NCBI RefSeq assembly: GCF_050433445.1 | Contig: NZ_JBNPXF010000029.1 | Coordinates: 1-40,512, forward strand | Source: Kroppenstedtia sanguinis | Lineage (GTDB): Bacteria; Bacillota; Bacilli; Thermoactinomycetales; DSM-45169 | DNA: 40,512 nucleotides | Reading direction: 5' to 3' | Shown: piece after piece, positions 9,638 to 18,148 of the stretch | Layout: each line of letters starts with the position of its first letter | How positions within the stretch are numbered: the stretch's first letter is position 1 | Notes under the pieces: generated by a model | What the model was told of the DNA's origin: nothing | Database searches by the model: none | Seen by the model: the letters and a program-made list of their open reading frames with translations, nothing else | Translations under genes and position numbers: made by a program

Positions 9638-10380
9638 CAGCGGGAATCCTCCTTTTTAAACGTCAAGGGCTGAGATAACAGTTGGAGAAGGTTCTCTTTT
9701 CGTTGGCGGTTGAAATAATAGTGGGTAATCAAATAGTGACACTTGGGAAGGAGCCGGATCTCCCGCTCTTCCAAAATATGAAGCAGCCCCTCTTTTTCCA
9801 TGAAGCCGAGGACACGCAAAATAAAGCTGACCCGGTTGTTGCGTGCCTGTTTGAGATTTTTCACCCGGTCGTCAAAGGAAGGGATCTCCAGCCACAGCTC
9901 GGCGGCGGAACGGAGATGGATCCCTTCGCTTTCTTCGATGTGGGCCAGATCCTCTTCTTCCGCTTCACTGATCGTGGTGATGTGATCCGTCACCGTCTTT
10001 TCCAGCTCCTCGATCGGGACAAATTGACGGGAGGATCCTTGTTGATCCTCACTGTTATAAAACTTGGCAAAAAGGCACAGAAGGACAAAATAAGCCAGAT
10101 ACAACTCCTGATTGTTTTTCAGGTTTAACCGCTTGCGGAGATCCTCATTGGAATAACCAAAATATTGGTTGCTGATCCCCGGAGACAGATAGAGAGAGGA
10201 TTCCGTGGAAAAAATCTTCACATATGCTTCCGGTTCAATCACATGTTCCAGCACGTCCCGGACTCCGGTCCGTTGATAAGCAAAATGATATTCCCGCTCA
10301 TCCGCCGGGATTTCCCCCTCACGCAACAGTTTCAAAAAGATGCGGAAAGCCCATGTCACCTCATCCTGCTCCCAAGCCAT
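9637..10380 (-). CDS. jetB: Wadjet JetB / MksE: KITE-type partner
   Basis: 247 residues, soluble, mostly helical, with a winged-helix-like C-terminal part (near 190-240). It matches the MukE/MksE position in the operon: small gene directly between the kleisin-like and the SMC-like gene. In the family it binds the kleisin JetA and regulates the SMC ATPase. The ATG has AAGGAGGAAG just upstream, inside the end of jetA (20-nt overlap), and its stop shares a base with the jetC start. I assign it mainly from size, order and resemblance to DUF6063-type JetB proteins, not from a catalytic motif. Confidence 0.85.
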   Translation of the reverse strand: MAWEQDEVTWAFRIFLKLLREGEIPADEREYHFAYQRTGVRDVLEHVIEPEAYVKIFSTESSLYLSPGISNQYFGYSNEDLRKRLNLKNNQELYLAYFVLLCLFAKFYNSEDQQGSSRQFVPIEELEKTVTDHITTISEAEEEDLAHIEESEGIHLRSAAELWLEIPSFDDRVKNLKQARNNRVSFILRVLGFMEKEGLLHILEEREIRLLPKCHYLITHYYFNRQRKENLLQLLSQPLTFKKEDSR

Positions 10381-11920
10381 TCGTCTTCCTCCTTCGGACT
10401 ATAAATTCCGACATGACATATCCTTGGGGCAGACGGATGATTTCATCCTTTGCAACCAGTTCAACAGCCCCCAGTTTTTGAATTTCCGGATCATTCCGGA
10501 CCACTTGGATCAGCATGCGGGGCAACACATCCATCGCCATCTTCTCCACTTCCCGATCAGCGTTCACATGAATGACCCCCATCTGGTGCAATTGAATCAA
10601 AAAATGATAAAATTGAAGATCGGAAGTCACTTCCAAAAATTTGTCCGGATTCTCCTGTTCCAGACGCTTTAAAACATCGTTCACTCCGATCTCATCCCGC
10701 CCCTTCAAACTGTTTAAAAGCAAGCGCCAATAACCTTCCAGCTTTCGTTCCTTTTCCTTCAACCGCTCCCGCTCCTTTGCCTCTTCGACTCGCAATTGCT
10801 CTTCCTCGATCTCCAAGCTGACCGCCTCCTCTCCTTGCTCATCCAGTCGGCGCACCGGCTGCCTCTCAAAGATTCGGCCGGGATGAAAAGCGGCCCGACG
10901 GCGAAGAGACAACAGCGGATCCAAAATCGCTTTCAGTTTGTCCAATCCCCAGTTTTTGTGAATCGCCGGGTACAAAAATTCGTTTTCAAAGTTGACCCGG
11001 GTACTGAACGTAGTCAGAATGGCCGACTCCACCGACCGGTTCATCAAGTGTTGCAGCCGGATTTTATCGGTAAAAAGCGACTCGTGTTCCCCCATCACCC
11101 GGTGCATCCGATGTTGCAACAACGTGATTTTTTCCACCGCCTGTGCTTCTTTTTCCGTCAATTTCCCGGAGTGGTACTCTTCCAAGGTGTCCCGGATCAA
11201 TCCATCCAACTCGAAAAAAACTCTCTTCTCCTGGTCCAACCGTTCATTGATACTGGCGAGTCGTCGCTGCAATTCCTGTTCCTTCGCCACCTGCAATACA
11301 TCACGAAGAATCCGTTCTTCCAGGGCGCGGATCTTTTCCTTTTCACTGTTCACAGCCAGCCGCAGATCCTCGACGGTCCCCAATGCGTCGTCAAAAACAC
11401 CTTTCAGGATCTGTTGTCTTAAATAGAGCTGAGTGATCGATACTTGTAACTCATTGTACAATTCCTTTGTTTTGAACAGCAGCTCCAGTCCGACACTGGA
11501 CAACTTCAGGCGGACGGTCTTATCCTGCACCTCATAATCCTCAAATTCAATCAGGTCAAACTTATATGTTTCCTCGGAACCCTTTTCAAAGTTCGGGTAG
11601 GTAAAGGCAAAAGGGCGGCCGCTGTTGCGAAGTCCTTCCCGTACCAGGGTATGGGTCAGATCCAAGGCTTCTTCATGGGTCAGGATCTCACCATACTGCC
11701 TTTCGATCAGGCTTTGCAAAAAGGTGGCGATCTTGTCATAAGTGCAATCCCGGTCAGCCCGCAGCATATCTTCCAAAATGAACAGCATCACCGCCAAGCC
11801 AAGGGGGGCCAAGGGATAGGGTTGCTTTTGTTTTTGGGACAAGGCGAAGAAAGGATAAAAGGCGGCGATATTCTGCATCCGCTCGGAAAACCCGGAAATC
11901 ATGTCATCAAACCGGTTCAA
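10361..11920 (-). CDS. jetA: Wadjet JetA / MksF: kleisin-like subunit
   Basis: 519 residues. The N-terminal 200 residues look globular and winged-helix-like, a coiled-coil middle (about 200-300) resembles the MukF four-helix region, and the C-terminal part after a charged stretch (ERERLKEKERKLE) would bind the JetC head. In Wadjet this kleisin bridges the two JetC heads and carries JetB. The longer frame upstream is not needed: TTG at 11920 follows GAGGAGGGGGG with 4-6 nt spacing and overlaps the jetD stop as TTGA, giving the start MNRFDDMISGF. The overlap implies coupled translation. Confidence 0.87.
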   Translation of the reverse strand: MNRFDDMISGFSERMQNIAAFYPFFALSQKQKQPYPLAPLGLAVMLFILEDMLRADRDCTYDKIATFLQSLIERQYGEILTHEEALDLTHTLVREGLRNSGRPFAFTYPNFEKGSEETYKFDLIEFEDYEVQDKTVRLKLSSVGLELLFKTKELYNELQVSITQLYLRQQILKGVFDDALGTVEDLRLAVNSEKEKIRALEERILRDVLQVAKEQELQRRLASINERLDQEKRVFFELDGLIRDTLEEYHSGKLTEKEAQAVEKITLLQHRMHRVMGEHESLFTDKIRLQHLMNRSVESAILTTFSTRVNFENEFLYPAIHKNWGLDKLKAILDPLLSLRRRAAFHPGRIFERQPVRRLDEQGEEAVSLEIEEEQLRVEEAKERERLKEKERKLEGYWRLLLNSLKGRDEIGVNDVLKRLEQENPDKFLEVTSDLQFYHFLIQLHQMGVIHVNADREVEKMAMDVLPRMLIQVVRNDPEIQKLGAVELVAKDEIIRLPQGYVMSEFIVRRRKTNGLGAG

Positions 11921-12990
11921 CTTCCCCCCTCCTCTCCGCGCTCCTTCAGCCATAAATAATGAAGGCCCTCCTGTGGCAAATACTTCTGCTTTAACAACTC
12001 CCGCATCTCAGTTGCGGTATCCCCGCGAAAAAAGTCCAGAAATCTCTGTTCCGCCTCGGGCCGACCACGCTGGGCCTTTGCTCTCACAGGAGCTTGCGGT
12101 CCACATCGTTGAAAAAGATGTTCATAGAAATAGCAGAAAGGAAGGATTCTCACCTCTTCCTGCTGTTGATTCAACTGATGCCAGATCTCAATTCCGACAG
12201 GATCCAGATCGCCAAAATAATAAAAGCACACCTCCCGCTCCTGCAATCCCTCCAACTCCCAGACAAAAGGAAAGCTCTTTGTGATCTTCCACCCTTCCCC
12301 GTAAATCAGGAGGGAGAAGGAAATCCCTCCCCAAGATTCAATTCCTTTTTGAAGCAGTTCTTTCAGCGAGTGAAAAGTATCTTTATTTTCAATGATCAGG
12401 GCATTTACGGTACCTGGTTCCGTAAGGGTGCGCCGAACGTAAAAGAAAGGCTCATGGGTGGCATAACAGCATAAATCATCCCATGTCAGACCGATGTTTC
12501 GCAAAAGGCTCCGGCCCTGTGGGGAATTAAGCCATTTTTCATCACGAAACAACTGAAAGGATCGTTCGTTAAGCGGAATTGGAACTTGTTGAAGGGGAAC
12601 CGGGTCGGACAAAAAACGATCGATCGCGATAACATAGAGCGCATCCCTCTCCCACTCATTCGGGTGTTTAAGATAATAGGAGGTTTGAATGGAAGGATGA
12701 AACCGGGTCAAGAGCTCTCTTTTAGTTTCCTGGTCAAGGGTGCTTTCCCGGCGCAGTTTTTCATAGCGGTTATATAAAGGGGGAATCATCCCATTTTGTT
12801 TACTCGCTTGGATCGGACGAATCCACTTTTCCGCCTCCAATTCGGCGATCACTTCTACAAAGTTAGAGTAACCCCCCGCTTGCAGGTACTTCCTCTGTCC
12901 CATTTGATGGATCAAAGCATCCTCAAGCTCTCGGGTGGAAATTCGTTTTCTTTTCTCTTGTTTCAGATGTTGAAGCACCTCTCGTTTCAA
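11917..12990 (-). CDS. jetD: Wadjet JetD / MksG: TOPRIM nuclease subunit
   Basis: 357 residues. The N-terminal two thirds act as a DNA-binding/arm region in the family (JetD N domain, DUF3322-like); the C-terminal third is a TOPRIM domain with the metal-binding Glu in ALIIENKD (Glu 201) and the DxD in YFGDLDP (Asp 261, Asp 263). JetD dimers cut plasmid DNA after JetABC has extruded it. TTG 12990 is preferred because AGAGGAGGT lies 6 nt upstream; GTG 13008 is possible but has no good site. It is the first gene of the operon, unlike the jetABCD order after which the genes were named. D-first orders are, as I recall, found in some Wadjet subtypes; I do not assign a subtype. Confidence 0.88.
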   Translation of the reverse strand: MKREVLQHLKQEKRKRISTRELEDALIHQMGQRKYLQAGGYSNFVEVIAELEAEKWIRPIQASKQNGMIPPLYNRYEKLRRESTLDQETKRELLTRFHPSIQTSYYLKHPNEWERDALYVIAIDRFLSDPVPLQQVPIPLNERSFQLFRDEKWLNSPQGRSLLRNIGLTWDDLCCYATHEPFFYVRRTLTEPGTVNALIIENKDTFHSLKELLQKGIESWGGISFSLLIYGEGWKITKSFPFVWELEGLQEREVCFYYFGDLDPVGIEIWHQLNQQQEEVRILPFCYFYEHLFQRCGPQAPVRAKAQRGRPEAEQRFLDFFRGDTATEMRELLKQKYLPQEGLHYLWLKERGEEGGS

Positions 12991-13032
12991 GTTCGTACCT
13001 CCTCTCACTCCGATCTCCCTCAGTATAAACGA

Positions 13033-13060
13033 AGACCCTGGCCAAAAACGGCCAAGGTCT
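13033..13060. promoter_or_regulatory. Inverted repeat upstream of the Wadjet operon
   Basis: Arms AGACCCTGGCC and GGCCAAGGTCT, one mismatch (a G-U pair in RNA), 6-nt centre. It lies 43-70 bp before the jetD start, next to a TATACT that could be a -10 box. No T tract follows on either strand, so an operator or leader hairpin is more likely than a terminator. Confidence 0.45.
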
Positions 13061-13149
13061 GTCCACTGTGTGATCCGCTATGATATCCAAGGTAAACAAC
13101 AAAAAAGGTGAACTTCTTTAAGTGGATTGGCGGATTTAGTTTGAAAAGA

Positions 13150-13178
13150 TTGAAACTCCCTGAATCGGGTATTATAAT
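13150..13178 (+). promoter_or_regulatory. Strong sigma-A-type promoter for a short RNA
   Basis: TTGAAA (13150-13155), exactly 17 nt, then a perfect TATAAT (13173-13178). It points away from the Wadjet operon and no protein gene follows for 600 bp on this strand. Confidence 0.7.
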
Positions 13179-13184
13179 AAGAGC

Positions 13185-13273
13185 AAGGAAAGAAACATTT
13201 TGGAGGCCGAGTCCCACTTATCGGGCCGGTTGACTGCGTTAAATCGGCAACTTTAACGCAGTCATTTTATTTT
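13185..13273 (+). ncRNA. Candidate small RNA, about 85-90 nt
   Basis: Starts about 7 nt after the TATAAT box and ends at a perfect 12-bp terminator. Inside, GGCCGA and TCGGGCC can form a second stem. A TGGAGG Shine-Dalgarno-like motif (13201-13206) has no usable start codon after it; the only TTG opens a frame of 8 codons. I do not recognise the sequence as a known riboswitch or housekeeping RNA. It lies divergent to jetD, so it could be a regulatory RNA, a toxin-antitoxin RNA or the leader of a gene now lost. The ends are predicted from promoter and terminator only. Confidence 0.5.
13232..13273 (+). terminator. Terminator of the candidate small RNA
   Basis: Perfect 12-bp stem GACTGCGTTAAA/TTTAACGCAGTC with loop TCGGCAAC, followed by ATTTTATTTT. 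Confidence 0.75.
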
Positions 13274-13566
13274 GACCGGGGTTCCGGACAGCGGTGGTCA
13301 GTGCCCTTTCTTTCTGGACTGGAGACAGTCCAGAAAGAGGCGGGTAATCTGGACAAGTGCGACGAGGAACGCCCCCATTCCAGTCAGACCAAGAATATTC
13401 TATCATCTGGCTCGGGATTTTTCTACATAATATTGCAAATTGGTGCACAACGGGTGCCGATTTTCTCTTACGCCATGCCATAAAAGGTAGCCCGAAAATG
13501 GCCAGGGTCCGCCCACACTTTTCGAAATCCAGCTTCCCTTTTCAGCTCTCAACAGAGGTGAAACAT
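13274..13566. other. Intergenic stretch with one perfect hairpin, no gene seen
   Basis: No frame here has a ribosome site and convincing composition. A perfect inverted repeat CTTTCTGGACTG-gaga-CAGTCCAGAAAG lies at 13310-13337, without a T tract. The stretch ends at the target duplication of the MITE at 13567. Confidence 0.5.
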
Positions 13567-13769
13567 CAGGGCTGTTGATTAACCAGGAAATGGGTGGTGG
13601 AAACGAAATTGACCTTTCGCTCTTCCTATTACCCCCATCGTAAAATATGGCTTGAGGGGACGGGGAGGGTGGGACGGCTACGATCTCTTGCAAAGAGCGC
13701 AAAGGCTCTCCACCGTCCTACCATCCCGACCTGATTTCCTGCCTAAAATATGGATAATCAACACGCCTG
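13567..13769 (+). mobile_element. MITE copy A (203 bp) with 9-bp target duplication
   Basis: The left end is CAGGGCTGTTGATTAACC, and the right end read inward is CAGGCGTGTTGATTATCC. The duplication GTGAAACAT flanks it exactly (13558-13566 and 13770-13778). The centre folds into a long imperfect hairpin (GGAGGGTGGGACGG with CCACCGTCCTACCATCC) around a CTCTTGCAAAGAG mini-hairpin. It holds no transposase, so it depends on an element elsewhere. Same type as the copies at 21453 and 36322. Confidence 0.85.
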
Positions 13770-13802
13770 GTGAAACATATATAATACCCCCTCACCAAAT
13801 AA

Positions 13803-13826
13803 AAACAGCCCCAAAAAGGGCCGTTT
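13803..13826 (-). terminator. Terminator of the 102-residue membrane protein gene
   Basis: On the minus strand AAACGGCCC pairs with GGGGCTGTTT (one mismatch) around a T-rich loop, followed by TTTATTT. It touches the stop codon. Confidence 0.65.
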
Positions 13827-14134
13827 CAGCTGATCTGCACTGTTTTGCTATCATTTTTTACCGCATCGATCATGAGTAAAATCGCGGCGAGAATATGCAA
13901 GAACCAGCCCAGGATGGGAATCCAAGCGAGACAAGAGGTGATGATCCCCATAATGCTCCCGTACTTGTTCACTTGCGCCCGGATACTGATCACCAGGGTA
14001 ATGATATGAAGCACCAACATGACAACCAATGGGGTATAGGAATTCGTCACGACGATCAGGCCACCCAGAACCGGGATCGCCAAGATTCCTTCCAACCCGC
14101 CACTGATCCACTTTAAGATCCGAGCCGTCGACAA
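13826..14134 (-). CDS. Small four-helix membrane protein (paralog 1)
   Basis: 102 residues with about three to four hydrophobic segments (near 12-30, 35-50, 60-75, 78-92) and a short charged tail. I do not recognise a named family. It is clearly paralogous to 20875-21183: the same length, the same start MS-x-AR-I-x-KWI, and the shared stretch GIITSCL-x-WIPILGW. Start is TTG 14134 with GAGGAGG 7 nt upstream; the paralog starts with GTG at the same point, which supports it. Monocistronic, with its own terminator and a MITE on each side. Confidence 0.75.
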   Translation of the reverse strand: MSTARILKWISGGLEGILAIPVLGGLIVVTNSYTPLVVMLVLHIITLVISIRAQVNKYGSIMGIITSCLAWIPILGWFLHILAAILLMIDAVKNDSKTVQIS

Positions 14135-14198
14135 TGGGTCTCCTCCTCATCCTTAGCCATATTTGGCTTCTCTTTATAAATGAATTTATACTCATTCT

Positions 14199-14509
14199 CA
14201 GGTGTGTTGATTAGCCATATTTTGGGTGGGGAGATCGTGTTCTACCACGCTCGGTTGCCATCCGGCAAGGAAGTAAAAACTGGCCGCTCCAAATCTTCCG
14301 ATCGGGCAGGAGCAAAGCCTTACGGAAGCAACACAGGGAAGAATGTTGCCCCTTAACGCCCTCTCTCCAGATTCTCCGCTGGGCAGGATGGCTACCTTCA
14401 TCTAGAGCTTCAGCTCCTTTGGATTGTAGTGCCCATGGTACAAAGGTCGTCGCTTTGGTAGCACACGACTCCCTTCCTCCGCCCATTTTCTGGTTAATCA
14501 ACAGCCCTG
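14199..14509 (-). mobile_element. MITE copy D (311 bp), same ends but a different core
   Basis: It begins CAGGTGTGTTGATTAGCC and ends, read inward, CAGGGCTGTTGATTAACC. The flanks ACTCATTCT (14190-14198) and ACTCAATCT (14510-14518) match at 8 of 9 positions. The subterminal bases (CATATTTT and CAGAAAATGGG) also match copy A, but the internal 250 bp do not resemble copies A-C and lack the CTCTTGCAAAGAG hairpin. The open frames across it have no ribosome site or recognisable product, so I treat it as non-coding. Orientation is given relative to copy A. Confidence 0.8.
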
Positions 14510-14566
14510 ACTCAATCTATACTCTATCATGATTAGTACATAAAAACGAGCGGCCTGATTTTGTAA

Positions 14567-15548
14567 TCAAACCGCCGCTTTTTGCACAGCTTTTCCCTTG
14601 TGGGAGAACCGGCTGTGACAGATGATTCCCACTACGATCAGTCCCATTCCCACCGAGGCTAGAGGGGAGGGAAGGGCAGAGGGGAAAAGGATCAGCTCAC
14701 CGAGAGCGGCAAAGATCACTTCTCCGGACTGAGTCGCTTCCACTGCGGACAGTTTCCTCTGGTCCCCACGGACAAGATCTGTTGCCCGGAAGAACAGGAC
14801 CGTGGCGATCACGCCGGAGCTGAGAGCCACGATGAACGTCTGCACAACCTGGCTTTCTTCAGGCGGTCCAGACAGGACCCAACTGAAACAGGAAAGGAGG
14901 ATCCACAAAGGGAGGCTAGCCAAGGTCATACCTAATACACGTTGAAAGGTGTCCAGTCTTCCTTCACAGACTTCCATCATCTTGTGCGATTACCCAGAGG
15001 ATAGGCAAACGCCGCCAACAGGACGGGAGTGCACCGAGGAGCACTTCAGTGATTTGAAAGTTCCGAGCGTGATCTGATTGCATCACGACAATCCCGAGCA
15101 GGTTGATCGATGAAAGGGCTAGCCCCCGGACGGGAATCCGTTCCCGAATCCTTCTATCCTCGCCCCCGATCCGAACCTTCCGATAAAAGAGAGGCGCCAT
15201 CAAGGTACCGGCCACAATCGTCACCTGGAAAGCACCAGCAACCAACCATCCGGGTCCATAGGCAGCAGCAAAGCACAAAGGAGCATAAAACAGACCGAAA
15301 CCGACCCCACTCCATCTCAGCCAAGCCACAGGATGCCACCTCATCTCCGCCCACAACCTGGCAAGCTTCCCCCGAATCCCGACGATCAGCATCAGAAAAG
15401 GAATCATGAATAAAAACCGTAGGGATGCACTCCACATCCAGTTTCCTCCGGAAATCTCCATGGACCGATTCAGGACAAACGTAACTGCAAAGAACAGTGA
15501 AGCCGCCACCCCATAGATCATCGCGCGCACCGGATACACCCCACTCAC
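14567..15548 (-). pseudogene. EmrE/DMT-type multidrug exporter, frameshifted
   Basis: A ten-helix drug/metabolite exporter broken in two. The N-terminal 180 residues (15548 downwards) run to GALP; the expected continuation (VLLAAFAYPLGN) is in a second frame and the last 137 residues (from MMEVCEG, 14980) are in a third. By eye, one base is missing in a CCGTCC stretch near 15030 and a second shift lies in CGCACAAGATG near 14985. At least two lesions make a sequencing slip less likely. The product would be an inner-membrane exporter of the PF13536-like family. The GTG start has no good ribosome site; ATG 15521 is an alternative. Confidence 0.8.
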
Positions 15549-15600
15549 GATAGGCTAGAAAGCGCTCCCTGACTTAAAAAGATATACCACGTTGTTCTAT

Positions 15601-17657
15601 CTATATGGACTGTTTTCCTTTCAATTTTGTATCCAGGATCCCAAACATGGATCCTGGATTCCCATTCCCTCTTTCAAAATAGGCATGTAACCGGTATTCA
15701 CAGATGTCCGTGATGAATTTATGTAGTTCCTCCGAATGCATCGACGGATACCCTTCCACATAAAAAATATCTTCTTCCCTGACAAAGATTCCTTTAGAGG
15801 ATTTTGCCCATTTGTCCATAGGCATGGTTTGGATCAGTTGGGTCACTGCTTTTTCTCTGTATCCCCCTTCAACGTTTGGGTGGTCAGGTCCTTCTGTTTG
15901 CGGTAGGGTGCATCGGATAGATATTGATAAAAATAGGGCGCTACTTCCCTGGCTGTGATCGGATCAGCCCACTGCTCTGGCCCTCGTTGCAACATACATC
16001 TCAGCAACACCATCTTGTAGCTACGAGACATGGACGTTCTTTCCACATCCCGGATCAAGTCTTTGTATGTCATTACGATACTTCTTTCCTGGTCAGAGAG
16101 CTCTTCTTCTACATCCAGCAAAAATTCCGGATAGGAGCCCCACTCCTGCTTATATCCCCGAACATTTTCCCATCCATGAAGATGAAGCTCCAGATACTCG
16201 GGTCTGTGGCCCAATTTTCGCTTCACACCATGATAATTGTTCATCAACCGGCGCTTGCGAAGTGGCATCTGTTCGTGATATCTGGCGATAAAATCGATCG
16301 CCTGAGTGTCCAACTCAAATTCACAGATGTCCGGTAAAGCGGTTGGAGTAAATTCGGTTTTTCCCTTCTTTTTGTTCAGCTCCCCGAATAGCTTCAATTT
16401 CACTTCTAAGTTTCGATAGTTTCCGATCAGGTCTATCACCTGACAGTAGGATTTCCCCTCCGCCAGACGCAAGCCACGACCCAGTTGTTGGATAAAGACA
16501 GAGACGGATTCTGTCGGGCGGACAAACAACAACGTATCCACCGGTGGAATATCCACGCCTTCATTGAAACAGATCTACAGTGAAAATGGCTTCAATCCTG
16601 CCTTCCCGCAATGCCTGGGTCGCCTCGGTGCGGTTCGATCCGGAGTGGCGGTCATCCCGAGCAGGAGGAATTGGGGGTGAAAGTGCTCGATCACACGTCG
16701 ATAAGACTTGGCCGCCGCATGGTGAAATTCGTCCACAATGATCAGATCAAATTCATCCGGTCAAAATGAGCGAAGATGATGGAGCATGGACAATGTATGG
16801 ATCGAAGCAAAGAGAACCTCCACATCCCGCTCCTTGCGGGAGCCATTGAAAAATCCCGTTCTCCAAGAGGCGCTCACTCCCAGGAAGGTGGCTTCCGCCT
16901 GCCGCAAAATCTCTTCCCGGTGAGCGAATTTCAATTGATTTGCGAAAAAAGCGCTCATATAAGTTTTGCCCAAGCCCGTGGCCATCACGACCATGGCCCG
17001 ATCATAGCCTTCTTCCATCGTTGCAACCAAAGACTGCAACGCCTCCCGTTGAATTTCGTGAGGGGTGATTGTGGCTTCCACCGACGTCACATCGGATGTA
17101 GAAAACTCTAATTCCTCCTCTGGCATCTCTGAATAGGTCCGCTGATACGCCTTATATTCCTGACGATATTCCTTGATCATCTCCAGGTGGACTTCCACGG
17201 TTTTTTCATGGTGAAACACCTTCATATATTCTTCTAATGCCTGTTCAAACACCCATGGATCCACATCTTTATTTACAGACAGATTCCACTCCACACCGGA
17301 TTTCGGAGCACTTTCGGAAAGGTTGGCAGAACCGATCATCATCAATCCTTCGTCTTCATCCCGAAACAGATATGCTTTAGGATGAAAACTCCGGCTACCT
17401 GTACGGTATAAACGAAGATCCACACCACCGACGGAGCTAAGCAATTCCAGTGCATCTGGGGAGGTGAAGTAAAGATAATCCCCTGTACAAATCTTGATAT
17501 CAGCTCCCCTTTCCACCGCTTTCTCGAGTGGATCCGCCAGTAATGCCGCCCCGGACTTCTGGATAAAGGAAGTAAGAAAATAGATAGATGAGACTTATTC
17601 GATCGCTTGCAGGAAGTGTGGGTAGATGTTTTTCGTGGTGAGCCTCAAATTATCCAT
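15601..17657 (-). pseudogene. PLD-DEAD/DEAH helicase (SF2), heavily decayed
   Basis: Remnant of a long helicase with an N-terminal phospholipase D-like nuclease domain (FHPKAYLF...GSANLS, HKD type) and an SF2 helicase core: Walker A MATGLGKTY, DEFHHAAAKSY, GMTATPD, and motif VI QQLGRGLR. The original start is ATG 17657 with TGGAGGAAG upstream. Lesions seen: in-frame TAA at 17595-17597; a shift near 16762; a large deletion near 16640 joining TATPDR to TEATQALREG, so motifs after III are missing; one extra T near 16575 (CTGTTTCAATGAAGG); a shift in the G run near 15862. The 81-codon frame at the end (TMPMDKW...EICEYRLH) is its true C-terminus, not a separate gene. It overlapped the MazG-like gene upstream and was coupled to it. 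Confidence 0.85.
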
Positions 17658-17976
17658 CGATCACTTCCTCCAGCAAAATCTTTCGTCTAAAGCCACCCCT
17701 CTCTGCCACTTTGGCGGCACGTATTCTCTCCAAATCCGCAGGCGTCGATCCATGAATACCAGCAAGCGTATAGATCAATTCCAACAGATCGGCCAGTTCT
17801 TCCAAAGCGGATGAATCATCCTGCGTGGCTTCGTACTCCGCCAATTCTTCATGAAGCTTTTTTCTCACTTCCTTTTGCTATTCGTCATCTTCCATCCCCC
17901 GCCAAATTGCCTTTTTCCCCGAAGCAGCTATGATAACGGGAATGCGGTCACGAACCAACTTTCCATAGGCCGGCAT
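17650..17976 (-). pseudogene. MazG-like nucleoside triphosphate pyrophosphohydrolase with in-frame TAG
   Basis: It reads MPAYGKLVRDRIPVII, then MEDDE, TAG, then QKEVRKKLHEELAEYE and the helical EELADLLELIYTLA motif that binds Mg in MazG-type enzymes. It is about 108 codons long, the usual length for this small family. The TAG (near 17878) stands where relatives have Tyr. The original ATG at 17976 has GGGGGAGAG upstream; the open frame from 17868 is only the second half. It overlaps the helicase start, so the two formed an operon, and both carry nonsense mutations. Such pyrophosphatase-helicase pairs suggest a defence or nucleic-acid quality role, but that is inference. Confidence 0.8.
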
Positions 17977-18106
17977 GATCTCTCCCCCAGTTCAGGTTGT
18001 ATTTTATTTTAGTTGATAGAGAACTCTATTATAACGAAATAATTTCACTCCATCAGGACGATAGATCCATCGGGTATACCGATTTTTCATCATCCTCCCT
18101 ACCCAA

Positions 18107-18134
18107 AAAGGGTGTCCATTTTTGGACACCCTTT
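18107..18134 (-). terminator. Terminator of the UvrD-like gene
   Basis: Perfect 12-bp stem AAAGGGTGTCCA/TGGACACCCTTT with a 4-nt loop, and extra T on the minus strand. It lies 15 bp after the stop. Confidence 0.8.
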
Positions 18135-18148
18135 GGGGATGGTGGGGT

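Noticed and set aside
14198..14501. Open frames of 67-96 codons inside MITE copy D
   Set aside because: They lie wholly inside the element, lack ribosome sites and have no protein-like pattern.
15601..15846. Separate 81-residue gene
   Set aside because: The sequence TMPMDKW...EICEYRLHAYF is the usual C-terminal end of the PLD-DEAD helicase; a shift in a G run near 15862 cut it off.
17650..17868. Intact 72-residue MazG-like gene
   Set aside because: The N-terminal half with LVRDRIP lies directly upstream in the same frame and is separated by a TAG, with the true ribosome site at 17976, so this is half of a broken gene.
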